Shown: in pieces, positions 17,836 through 24,800 of the stretch | Position numbering within the stretch: position 1 is the stretch's first letter | How the letters are laid out: each line of letters starts with the position of its first letter | Made by a program: the position numbers and the translations under genes | Notes under the pieces: model-generated | Seen by the model: only the letters and a program-made list of their open reading frames with translations | Databases searched by the model: none | Told to the model about the DNA's origin: nothing | NCBI RefSeq assembly: GCF_003344785.1 | Contig: NZ_QPMK01000003.1 | Coordinates: forward strand, 106,877 to 170,876 | Source: Thalassococcus profundi | GTDB lineage: Bacteria; Pseudomonadota; Alphaproteobacteria; Rhodobacterales; Rhodobacteraceae | Length of the DNA stretch: 64,000 nt | Direction of reading: 5' to 3'

Positions 17836-17966
17836 TTCATCTTGCCGATAAACCTCCAGAGAGCACGAGAGACAGCGTCTCTCGTATCGCCCGGTACGGG
17901 CGATACTGCTGCGCCGATGTGCAAGCGCATCGGACGACGTCTCTCGTATCGCCCGGTACGGGCGAT
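17836..17966 (+). repeat. Intergenic TTCATCTTGCC repeat, copy 2, with three tandem palindromes
   Basis: TTCATCTTGCC at 17836-17846, then hairpin 17865-17885 (arms ACGAGAGAC and GTCTCTCGT, loop AGC). A 29-nt direct repeat follows at 17876-17904 and 17938-17966; each unit contains the palindrome ATCGCCCGGTACGGGCGAT. Between them is CCGATG/CATCGG. The element fills the space between two convergent genes and may act as a bidirectional terminator. Confidence 0.75.
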
Positions 17967-17983
17967 CCTCCTGCGCCCACGCT

Positions 17984-19384
17984 TCACTCCAGTTCGTAAG
18001 GCAGCACCCCGCGCCGGTCCGGCGCGATCCGCAGCTTGCGCTCGAGCGGCGGGACCGAGCGTTGATGACAGGCCACCCGCTCGCAGATCCGGCAGGAAAT
18101 GCCGATCGGCTCGAACGCCCCGGCGCGGGCAAGGTCGAGCCCGTCGGCATAGACCAGAGCGCCGGCGTGCCGCACCTCGCAGCCAAGGGCGATGGCATAG
18201 CGCCGCACCGGGGCGCCGAAATGCCCCGCGGGTTTGCTGACATCCCGCGCCAGGCTGATATAGCGCACCCCGTCCGGCGTCTCGGCCAGCTGGCGCAGGA
18301 ACTGGCCGGGGTTCTCGAAGGCGCGGTGCACGTTCCAGAGCGGGCAGGCGCCGCCGAAGCGGGCGAATTGCAGCCGCGTGGCGGAGTGTCGCTTGGTGAT
18401 CGTTCCGGCCTGGTCGACGCGCACGAAAAAGAACGGCACGCCCTTGGCGCCCGGGCGCTGCAGGGTCGAGAGCCGGTGCGCCACCTGTTCGATCGAGGCG
18501 CCGAACTGCACAGCCAGGCGCTCCAGGTCGTGCCGCGTGCGCGTGGCCGCTTCGAGGAAGGCCCGGTAGGGCATCATCGCGGCGCCGGCGAAGTAGTTGG
18601 CAAGACCGATCTTGGCGATGGCGCGGGCGGCGTCGGACTGGAAGCGCGCGAGGTCCAGCGTCGCCTCCAGAAGCGCGTTCTGGCGCAACAGGGCCACCTG
18701 CAGCAGCAGCTGGAAGGTCTGGGTCTCGGGCGGGGCGAGCCGCGACAGGGTCAGGGTTCCGGTGTCGGAGTCGAACTGGCGCAGTGCTGCGTCCTCTGCA
18801 AAGCGCACGGTGACGCCCTTGTTCGCCAGCCGCCGGATCGCCGCGGCGCGGATGTCGCCCTCGTCGCCCAGAAGCTGGGCGAAGTGCTCGGCGGCGCGGT
18901 CGACCGCGTCGATGTAGTTGTCGCAGTAGTGGAAGAAATCGCGCACCTCTTCCCAAGGGCTGGGCTGCAGTTGCGCGCCCTCGCGCCCCAGCGCCTCGTC
19001 GAGCGACGCCAGCCGCTCGTGGGTCTGGCGGTAGGCGCTGTGCAGCTCGAGAAAGGCGCGGGCGAGGGCGGGGGCGTTCGAGGCGGTGAGCCGCAGGTCT
19101 GCGAGCGGCGGCGAACCGTCGGCAAAGACCGGGTCGGCCAGCGCCTCGCGCATGTCCGTCACCAGCCGTTCGGCATCGCCCTGGCCCAGCTCGGTCACGT
19201 CGAAGCCGAACTCCTGCGCCAGCGCCAGCACCACGGTGGTGCTGAGCGGCCGATTGTTGTTCTCCATCTGGTTCAGGTAGGGCAGGGACACGCCCAGCTT
19301 GGCGGCGAAATCCTTCTGCGTGAGGCCCAGCCGGGTGCGGATCTCGCGCAGCTTTGCCCCGGCATAGAGTTTCTGGATCGCCAT
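17984..19384 (-). CDS. pccR: Short-chain fatty acyl-CoA regulator PccR (ScfR/RamB-like, XRE family)
   Basis: DNA-binding regulator of propionyl-CoA carboxylase genes; in Rhodobacter sphaeroides the ScfR-family PccR activates pccB when propionyl-CoA is made. 466 residues: N-terminal helix-turn-helix about 8-60 (LTQKDFAAKLGVSLPYLNQM), a central IrrE-like region and a C-terminal ligand domain ending with Cys-rich motif ICERVACHQR. I chose the ATG at 19384 (MAIQKLYAGAKLREIR), though a GTG 12 nt upstream is possible. A TTTGCAAA-type site lies just upstream (19415-19428), suggesting autoregulation. pccB is 1.45 kb away, past an MFS gene. Confidence 0.85.
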   Translation of the reverse strand: MAIQKLYAGAKLREIRTRLGLTQKDFAAKLGVSLPYLNQMENNNRPLSTTVVLALAQEFGFDVTELGQGDAERLVTDMREALADPVFADGSPPLADLRLTASNAPALARAFLELHSAYRQTHERLASLDEALGREGAQLQPSPWEEVRDFFHYCDNYIDAVDRAAEHFAQLLGDEGDIRAAAIRRLANKGVTVRFAEDAALRQFDSDTGTLTLSRLAPPETQTFQLLLQVALLRQNALLEATLDLARFQSDAARAIAKIGLANYFAGAAMMPYRAFLEAATRTRHDLERLAVQFGASIEQVAHRLSTLQRPGAKGVPFFFVRVDQAGTITKRHSATRLQFARFGGACPLWNVHRAFENPGQFLRQLAETPDGVRYISLARDVSKPAGHFGAPVRRYAIALGCEVRHAGALVYADGLDLARAGAFEPIGISCRICERVACHQRSVPPLERKLRIAPDRRGVLPYELE

Positions 19385-19414
19385 GTCGCTTTGCACCTTA
19401 GCCTTGCGTCACGC

Positions 19415-19428
19415 GCAATTTTGCAAAG
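19415..19428. promoter_or_regulatory. Candidate PccR operator upstream of pccR
   Basis: The plus strand reads GCAATTTTGCAAAG; the coding strand reads CTTTGCAAAATTGC, i.e. TTTGCAAA joined to a partial second half ATTGC. It lies about 31 nt before the pccR start. TTTGCAAA-like elements are the known targets of RamB/ScfR regulators. Confidence 0.5.
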
Positions 19429-19431
19429 TCG

Positions 19432-20658
19432 TCAGGCGGCGTCCAGCCGATTCAGCTGCGCTTCGCGCCAGATGACGAAGAGGATCGCCACGACCCCGCC
19501 CACCGAGGTCAGGAACATGATCCACAAGAGCGGCCAGACCCCGGTGCCCGGCTGCAACAACGCGCCCGCAAGCGCCGACAGCGCAGCCCCCCCGCCGATC
19601 ATGATCGCCCCGCCAAGACCCGACGCGGTTCCGGCGAGATGCGGGCGCACCGACAGCATCCCGGCGGTGGCGTTGGGGATGGTCATGCCGTTGCCCAGAC
19701 CCACCAGCGTCATGAAGCCGAAAAATGTCAGGACGGTGCCGTAGCCTGTGGCGAAGACCAGCATCGACACGGCGATCCCGGTGGAGTTGATCAGCGCGCC
19801 CCAGCAGACCATCCGGTTGACCCCGACCCGCGCCGAATAGCGGCCCGAGGCGAAGTTGCCGAGAAAATAGCCGATGGCCGGGGCGCCGAAATAAAGGCCA
19901 AGCTCGGAGGGGCTGAGGCTGAAGACCTCGGAGCCCACGAAGGGCGCGCCGCCGAGGTAGGCAAAGAACGCGCCCGACGCGAGCGCCGCGGCCAGCGCAT
20001 AGCCCCAGAACCGCGGCGCGGTCAGAAGCTCGGGATATTCGCGGAACTGCTGGCCCAGGGTCAGGCCGCTTTTCTGCGCGGTCTCGCCCAGGTCGGTCCA
20101 GGTCAGCCAGAACAGCAGGCCGCCAAGCGCGAAAAGCAGCCAGAAATTCGCGTGCCAGCCCCAGATTTCGTCCAGCACGCCGCCGATGGCCGGGCCGATC
20201 ATCGGCACCACCGCCATGCCCATGGTGACATAGCCGATCATCGACGCCGCCTGGTCCTGCGGGACCATGTCGCGCACCACCGCGCGGCTCAGTACCATCG
20301 AGGTGACGATCACCGCCTGCAGCATTCGGAAGGTGAGGAAGACATACGGGTCGGTGGCCATCAGGCAGCCGAGCGTCGCCAGCATGAACCCGGCGATTCC
20401 CCAGAGGATGACCGGCCGGCGGCCGAACTTGTCCGAGATCGGGCCGATGATCACCTGCAACACCGCGTTCACGGCAAGGTAGACCGCCACCGACAGCTGC
20501 ATCAGCCGGTATTCGGTCTGGAAATAATCGGTCATGTTGGGCAGGCTGGGCAGGAAGATGTTCATCGCCAGCGCCGACAGGCCCGCAAGCAGGATCAGGG
20601 TGAAGATGTGCGGCGGTGTGGTGCGGTCCAGGAAGCGGACAGTCGGAGCGGTGGCCAT
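19432..20658 (-). CDS. Bcr/CflA-type MFS multidrug efflux transporter
   Basis: Inner-membrane drug/H+ antiporter-like protein, 408 residues with about 12 hydrophobic segments. Family motifs: the cytoplasmic loop 2-3 GPISDKFGRRPVILWG and the antiporter-like segment MVPMIGPAIGG. The start at 20658 (MATAPTVRFLDR) gives normal N-terminal topology; the open frame further upstream is only antisense to pccB. It shares a strand with pccR and lies 47 nt upstream of it, so both may be on one transcript. Its link to propionate metabolism, if any, is unknown. Confidence 0.88.
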   Translation of the reverse strand: MATAPTVRFLDRTTPPHIFTLILLAGLSALAMNIFLPSLPNMTDYFQTEYRLMQLSVAVYLAVNAVLQVIIGPISDKFGRRPVILWGIAGFMLATLGCLMATDPYVFLTFRMLQAVIVTSMVLSRAVVRDMVPQDQAASMIGYVTMGMAVVPMIGPAIGGVLDEIWGWHANFWLLFALGGLLFWLTWTDLGETAQKSGLTLGQQFREYPELLTAPRFWGYALAAALASGAFFAYLGGAPFVGSEVFSLSPSELGLYFGAPAIGYFLGNFASGRYSARVGVNRMVCWGALINSTGIAVSMLVFATGYGTVLTFFGFMTLVGLGNGMTIPNATAGMLSVRPHLAGTASGLGGAIMIGGGAALSALAGALLQPGTGVWPLLWIMFLTSVGGVVAILFVIWREAQLNRLDAA

Positions 20659-20719
20659 CCTGAGGTGGTAGGACTGCACCCCGGTGTTGTCCAAGTAAAA
20701 ATGAACCAAGCGGTATGAG

Positions 20720-20734
20720 TTTGCAGATTTGCGA
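20720..20734. promoter_or_regulatory. Candidate PccR operator, distal site upstream of pccB
   Basis: TTTGCAGATTTGCGA contains two TTTGC half-sites in direct orientation, 8 nt apart start to start. It lies in the divergent region between the MFS gene and pccB, about 100 nt before the pccB start. Confidence 0.45.
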
Positions 20735-20760
20735 TATTCCGTACGGAGTCTATCCAAACA

Positions 20761-20772
20761 TTGCAAATTTGC
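20761..20772. promoter_or_regulatory. Candidate PccR operator, proximal site upstream of pccB
   Basis: TTGCAAATTTGC: two TTTGC-like half-sites directly repeated, matching the distal site 41 nt upstream in layout. It lies 64 nt before the pccB ATG, a usual place for an activator or repressor site. Confidence 0.5.
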
Positions 20773-20835
20773 CGAAAACAAGTTGATGCTGCGATGCGGC
20801 GCCCCTAGGCTCCGCCGCAAACAAGGGGAGCTGCG

Positions 20836-22368
20836 ATGAAAGATATTCTGGCAGAACTGGAGCACCGCCGCACCGAGGCGCGGCTGGGTGGCGGGCAAAA
20901 GCGCATCGACGCACAGCACGAGAAGGGCAAGCTTACCGCGCGCGAACGCATCGAGCTTTTGCTCGACGAGGACAGTTTCGAAGAATACGACATGTTCGTC
21001 GCCCATCGCTGCACCGATTTCGGCATGGAAAAGCAGCGCCCCTACGGCGATGGCGTGGTGACGGGCTGGGGCACGATCAACGGCCGTATCGTCTATGTGT
21101 TCAGCCAGGATTTCACCGTTCTGGGCGGGTCGGTCTCGGCCACCCATGCGCAGAAGATCTGCAAGATCATGGACATGGCCGTGCAGAACGGCGCGCCGGT
21201 GATCGGCATCAACGACTCGGGCGGCGCGCGCATCCAGGAGGGCGTGGATTCGCTCGCGGGCTACGGCGAGGTGTTCGAGCGCAACGTCATGGCTTCGGGC
21301 GTGGTGCCGCAGATCAGCCTGATTATGGGGCCCTGCGCCGGCGGCGCGGTCTACAGCCCGGCGATGACCGACTTCATCTTCATGGTGAAGGACAGTTCCT
21401 ACATGTTCGTGACCGGCCCCGACGTGGTCAAGACCGTCACGAACGAGGTGGTAACGGCCGAGGAACTGGGCGGCGCCACCACCCACACCCGCAAGAGCTC
21501 GGTCGCCGACGGCGCCTTCGAGAACGACGTGGAGGCGATTGCCGAAGTGCGGCGGCTGGTGGATTTCCTGCCGCTCAACAACCGCGAGAAACCGCCCGTC
21601 CGGCCCTTCTTCGACGAACCGGGCCGGATCGAGGACAGCCTCGACACGCTGGTGCCCGAGAATGCCAACACGCCCTATGACATGAAGGAACTGATCCTGA
21701 AGGTCGCGGACGAGGGCGATTTCTACGAGATCCAGGAGAACTTCGCCAAGAACATCATCACCGGCTTCATCCGGCTCGAAGGGCAGACCGTGGGCGTGGT
21801 GGCGAACCAGCCGATGGTGCTGGCCGGATGCCTCGATATCGACAGCAGCCGCAAGGCGGCGCGCTTCGTGCGGTTCTGCGATTGCTTCGAGATCCCGCTT
21901 CTGACCTTCGTGGACGTGCCCGGCTTCCTGCCCGGCACCGGCCAGGAATATGCCGGCGTCATCAAGCATGGCGCCAAGCTGCTTTATGCCTATGCCGAGG
22001 CGACGGTGCCAAAGGTCACGGTCATCACACGCAAGGCCTATGGCGGGGCCTATGTGGTGATGTCGTCCAAGCACCTGCGCGGCGACGTCAACTACGCCTG
22101 GCCCACGTCCGAGATCGCGGTGATGGGCGCCAAGGGCGCGACCGAGATCATCCATCGCGGCGACCTCGGCGATGCGGAGAAGACGGCGGCGCATACCAAG
22201 AGTTACGAGGACCGCTTTGCCAACCCGTTCGTCGCCGCCGAGCGCGGGTTCATCGACGAGGTGATCCAGCCGCGCTCTACCCGCCGCCGGGTCAGCCGCG
22301 CCTTCGCCGCGCTGCGGGGCAAGAAGCTGCAGACCCCGTGGAAAAAGCACGACAACATTCCGCTGTGA
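20836..22368 (+). CDS. pccB: Propionyl-CoA carboxylase beta subunit (carboxyltransferase)
   Basis: Transfers CO2 from biotin on PccA to propionyl-CoA, giving methylmalonyl-CoA. 510 residues, normal for the family. Acyl-CoA-binding and carboxyltransferase motifs include [20 protein letters not shown], a [12 protein letters not shown] oxyanion loop and the C-terminal [19 protein letters not shown]. The ATG at 20836 follows AGGGGAGCTGCG. Two candidate PccR sites precede it. pccA is not adjacent: five small genes and two terminators intervene. Confidence 0.97.
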   Translation: MKDILAELEHRRTEARLGGGQKRIDAQHEKGKLTARERIELLLDEDSFEEYDMFVAHRCTDFGMEKQRPYGDGVVTGWGTINGRIVYVFSQDFTVLGGSVSATHAQKICKIMDMAVQNGAPVIGINDSGGARIQEGVDSLAGYGEVFERNVMASGVVPQISLIMGPCAGGAVYSPAMTDFIFMVKDSSYMFVTGPDVVKTVTNEVVTAEELGGATTHTRKSSVADGAFENDVEAIAEVRRLVDFLPLNNREKPPVRPFFDEPGRIEDSLDTLVPENANTPYDMKELILKVADEGDFYEIQENFAKNIITGFIRLEGQTVGVVANQPMVLAGCLDIDSSRKAARFVRFCDCFEIPLLTFVDVPGFLPGTGQEYAGVIKHGAKLLYAYAEATVPKVTVITRKAYGGAYVVMSSKHLRGDVNYAWPTSEIAVMGAKGATEIIHRGDLGDAEKTAAHTKSYEDRFANPFVAAERGFIDEVIQPRSTRRRVSRAFAALRGKKLQTPWKKHDNIPL

Positions 22369-22408
22369 GCGCCCGAGCAGGCTGCGCACGGGCGTGGAGG
22401 AGACCCAT

Positions 22409-22801
22409 ATGACGATGACTGCGACCGATCAGGCCGAAGCGCGGCCCGTGCGGCGTGGCGGCTGGTTCGAGACGCGCAGCGCTGCGCGTTACGTGCTGGC
22501 CCGGCAATGGCCGCCGCGGTTCGACGTGACAGGGCAGGCGGCGTTCCCGGTGCTGCGGCGTGGGCGGCTGGCGCGGCAGATTCGCCAGGATCTGTGGCGG
22601 GCATTACAGGACTTGCGTGGTTTCTCTCCTGTGGTAATGGTTGCCGCTACGGAAAGCGGCCTGTACGTGACCGCCGGAGGGCGCATTGCCGAGGGCCTGC
22701 GCGCGCCGGCCACGACAGGCGACCGCATCACCGCTCTGCTGGAGGATCCGGCAGTGCGGCGTCGATGGGCCCGTTGGGCCCGCATCGGAGGGCGGACATG
22801 A
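22409..22801 (+). CDS. Uncharacterised 130-residue basic protein in the pcc locus
   Basis: No function recognised. Arg-rich, soluble-looking; it contains MVAATESGLYVTAGGRIAEG, which looks like a small beta-rich unit. Starts at 22409, with GGAGGAGA ending 6 nt upstream and only 40 nt after pccB, so it is almost certainly on the pccB transcript. Its stop overlaps the next start (ATGA). Similar small genes after pccB occur in relatives as far as I recall, which suggests a conserved but unknown partner role. Confidence 0.7.
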   Translation: MTMTATDQAEARPVRRGGWFETRSAARYVLARQWPPRFDVTGQAAFPVLRRGRLARQIRQDLWRALQDLRGFSPVVMVAATESGLYVTAGGRIAEGLRAPATTGDRITALLEDPAVRRRWARWARIGGRT

Positions 22802-23283
22802 TCCGCCGCTCATGCCAGAACACGGCACCGGGTGCGCCCGTGTGCCAGACAATCCCGGCGGGAGGAGCCCGGAAACGGGGTCGGGATTGTCTCTGGCTGG
22901 GGGCCGCTCTGGCGCTCTGGACCGCCGCCGCCGCGGCCCAAGACCCCGAACCTATTGGAATCACCGCGCCTTCGGGGCGGGCCCTGACCCTGCAAGAGGT
23001 GCTGACCGACGACGCAGACGCCGGGTCGCTGTTCCGTTTCCGCTTTGTCGCTCCGTCGATTGCACAGGAAATGGGCGACATTGAGCAGAATACCGCCGAT
23101 ATGGAGTACCTCTGCCAAGGCTTTGCACTGCCGAAATTGCGCGAAATAGATGCCAATCCGCAACGTATCGTCATCAGCCTGGCCTCTGAACCCACTGAAT
23201 TCGGGGTTCCGACCCCCGATGTGCGCCAGGTGTTCGAGGCATTCTCGGTGCAGGACGATCTCTGTATTTGGGAGCCTTTTTGA
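22798..23283 (+). CDS. DUF6497-like secreted protein
   Basis: 161 residues. An N-terminal basic segment followed by LWLGAALALWTAAAAAQ suggests a signal peptide, cut near residue 47. The mature part carries SGRALTLQEVLTDD, FRFVAPSIA and a two-Cys pattern (YLCQGFALP, DDLCIWEPF) that I associate with the DUF6497 family of Rhodobacteraceae; that is recollection, not a search. The ATG overlaps the preceding stop, so it is translationally coupled to the 130-residue gene. Function unknown. Confidence 0.65.
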   Translation: MIRRSCQNTAPGAPVCQTIPAGGARKRGRDCLWLGAALALWTAAAAAQDPEPIGITAPSGRALTLQEVLTDDADAGSLFRFRFVAPSIAQEMGDIEQNTADMEYLCQGFALPKLREIDANPQRIVISLASEPTEFGVPTPDVRQVFEAFSVQDDLCIWEPF

Positions 23284-23497
23284 TGCCTGCACAATATCTT
23301 GCGAGGCAAAGTTCATCCCGTGTGCGGGATGAGGCTTTCGTACCACAGGTGGAACTATGCGCTTGCGGTGCATATCTTTCGGAAAATCTTTCCGGTATTT
23401 TGGGGAACGGTTGCACCCAAGTGACCGTTACCTCTAGACGAGGGCAGGCAGGACCGTCAGGTTTTGTCCGTATCGTCGAATCTGACAGGAGTTATAC
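23284..23497. other. Intergenic region with two hairpins before the 47-residue lipoprotein gene
   Basis: Contains TCATCCCG/CGGGATGA (23313-23332, loop TGTG) and CGGAAA/TTTCCG (23380-23394), the second followed by GTATTTT. They may terminate or process the pccB transcript. No promoter stands out clearly. Confidence 0.45.
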
Positions 23498-23641
23498 ATG
23501 TCCAAGAGCATCAAGCTGCTTACGCTTTTCGGTTTCGTTGCAGTTGTGGCCGCGTGCCAGCAGCAGCAGCAGGAAGAGTTCGTCGTGGTCGATCCCGAGC
23601 CGGTCACCGTCGAGCCCGTCTACACCGGCAAGTACAAGTAA
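23498..23641 (+). CDS. Small 47-residue lipoprotein
   Basis: Encodes a signal peptide MSKSIKLLTLFGFVAVVAAC with lipobox VAAC (Cys20), then a Gln run and an acidic, valine-rich tail ending YTGKYK. The ATG has CAGGAG 8 nt upstream. A tiny lipoprotein of this type would sit on the outer or inner membrane face; function unknown. A GC-rich hairpin follows the stop at 23651-23674. Confidence 0.75.
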   Translation: MSKSIKLLTLFGFVAVVAACQQQQQEEFVVVDPEPVTVEPVYTGKYK

Positions 23642-23650
23642 CCGGTCTCT

Positions 23651-23674
23651 GAGGCGGGTCCTTGGGCCCGCCTC
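23651..23674 (+). terminator. Hairpin after the 47-residue lipoprotein gene
   Basis: Stem GAGGCGGG / CCCGCCTC, 8 bp, loop TCCTTGGG. No T run follows (AAACC), so it may be a transcript-stabilising or weak terminating structure. Confidence 0.45.
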
Positions 23675-23728
23675 AAACCACCGCGCGATTTCCGGCACCG
23701 CTGGCCCCGCATTCGCAGGGAGAGCATC

Positions 23729-24088
23729 ATGCTGAAGCATCGCGGATTTCCGGGCCGGCTGCCCGGCACGGATTTCCAATTCACAATCCGCCGCGCCAAC
23801 CCGAAAGGCGCCACACCCCTGATCCGCAGGGACCGCTACGCTGACCGGCGTGCGCCCGACAAGCGCGCCGACCTGTGGTTCATGGCCGCGCTTTGGTTCC
23901 ATTTCGAAGATCAGCCTTTTGAGCGCGGCAATCTCGACGCTGGCCGGCTGAGCTGGCTCTTCGGCCGCGAGGTGCTTCCCTATGACGATCCTTTCGATCC
24001 CACGAGCTACGACGCGCAGCTGGTGATCGACGAAAACGCGGCGCGCGCGGCCTTTCCGGATGCTTTCAAGGGGAACATCTGGGCATGA
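23729..24088 (+). CDS. Conserved-looking hypothetical protein, 119 residues
   Basis: Function not recognised. Soluble, with an Arg-rich N-terminal half and an aromatic core, RADLWFMAALWFHFEDQPFE, then a Tyr/Asp-rich C-terminus ending GNIWA. The ATG at 23729 follows AGGGAGAGCATC, a strong ribosome site. It lies between two lipoprotein genes in the pcc locus; a strong terminator lies 160 nt downstream. I recall no domain. Confidence 0.65.
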   Translation: MLKHRGFPGRLPGTDFQFTIRRANPKGATPLIRRDRYADRRAPDKRADLWFMAALWFHFEDQPFERGNLDAGRLSWLFGREVLPYDDPFDPTSYDAQLVIDENAARAAFPDAFKGNIWA

Positions 24089-24428
24089 TTTCGCCAGCGC
24101 TTCGCGGATTTCAGCAAGAAGAGGCCGACGGACGCGCGCCTCTCGCGCGCCGCTTGGCAGGTGGCGGTTTCGATGCCAGCATAATCGCATCCCGTCTCCT
24201 CTGTCAGCAGCGGCGGAACGCGGGTTTTTACCGTTACCCTTCCCCTTTCGGGCGGCTTGGCTCTTCCCCCGAGCAGCCGCCCGTTTTTTTGGGCGGGATA
24301 GGCGGATTTTCGCTTAAAGAGCAAAGCTTTGCCGCTTTTTCGCGGATGTCGAAAATAGGCTGGAACGAAACCCTCCGCCGTGGTGTTGATGTGTCATACA
24401 CAGTCATAATCACGACGGAGACGACCCA
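24089..24428. other. 340-nt intergenic region holding a strong terminator
   Basis: No credible gene. It carries the terminator at 24249-24290 and, near its end, an imperfect inverted repeat TGTGTCATACACA about 40 nt before the next start, which could be an operator for the 68-residue lipoprotein gene. The frame beginning ATGATT at 24085 reads through the terminator and has no family features. Confidence 0.5.
24249..24290 (+). terminator. Strong Rho-independent terminator ending the pccB transcript
   Basis: Outer stem CGGGCGGCT / AGCCGCCCG with an inner GCTC/GAGC extension, loop TTCCCCC, followed by seven T (24284-24290). Plus-strand orientation. It should separate pccB and its followers from the downstream lipoprotein gene and pccA. 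Confidence 0.85.
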
Positions 24429-24635
24429 ATGCACAGCATCGCGAAAATCACCGCCATCCTGGCGCTCACCGGCCTTGCCGCCTGCGAAGGTTCCGACCTC
24501 GAACGCGGCGCGCTCGGCGGTGTTGGAGGCTATGCAGCCGACCGCGCACTCGGCGGCGACGGCACCATCGGTGCGGCAGCCGGCATCGCGGCGGGCGTGG
24601 CCTGCGACGACGTCACGCCGGGCGTCTGCCGCTAA
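24429..24635 (+). CDS. 68-residue lipoprotein with glycine-rich core
   Basis: Signal peptide MHSIAKITAILALTGLAAC with lipobox LAAC (Cys19), followed by a Gly/Ala-rich stretch (GALGGVGGYAADRALGG) like a glycine zipper, and two further Cys near the end. Preceded by ACGGAGACGACCC. It forms a single-gene unit between two terminators (24249-24290 and 24709-24744). Function unknown; resembles small osmotically regulated glycine-zipper lipoproteins only in composition. Confidence 0.75.
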   Translation: MHSIAKITAILALTGLAACEGSDLERGALGGVGGYAADRALGGDGTIGAAAGIAAGVACDDVTPGVCR

Positions 24636-24708
24636 GGCACTCGACGGCGGGGTGACAAGCTCCGCACCTGCATACACCCGCAGAGTGGCACGCTCTGCAC
24701 CCTCATGC

Positions 24709-24744
24709 AAAAGCCATCGGACCCCCGCGGTCCGGTGGCTTTTT
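24709..24744 (+). terminator. Strong terminator between the lipoprotein gene and pccA
   Basis: Fifteen-pair stem from AAAAGCCATCGGACC (24709-24723) to GGTCCGGTGGCTTTT, loop CCCGC, ending in T5. It lies only 57 nt upstream of the pccA start and is flanked by hairpins at 24680-24698 (GCAGAG/CTCTGC) and 24750-24763 (palindrome GGCGCCGCGGCGCC). Confidence 0.8.
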
Positions 24745-24800
24745 GCGTTGGCGCCGCGGCGCCGCGCGGACCCAAGAACGAAGATCTGGAAGGAACGGAC

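Noticed and set aside
20659-22389. N-terminal extension of the MFS gene antisense to pccB
   Set aside because: The extension has no membrane character and mirrors pccB; the MATAPTVRF start gives a normal transporter.
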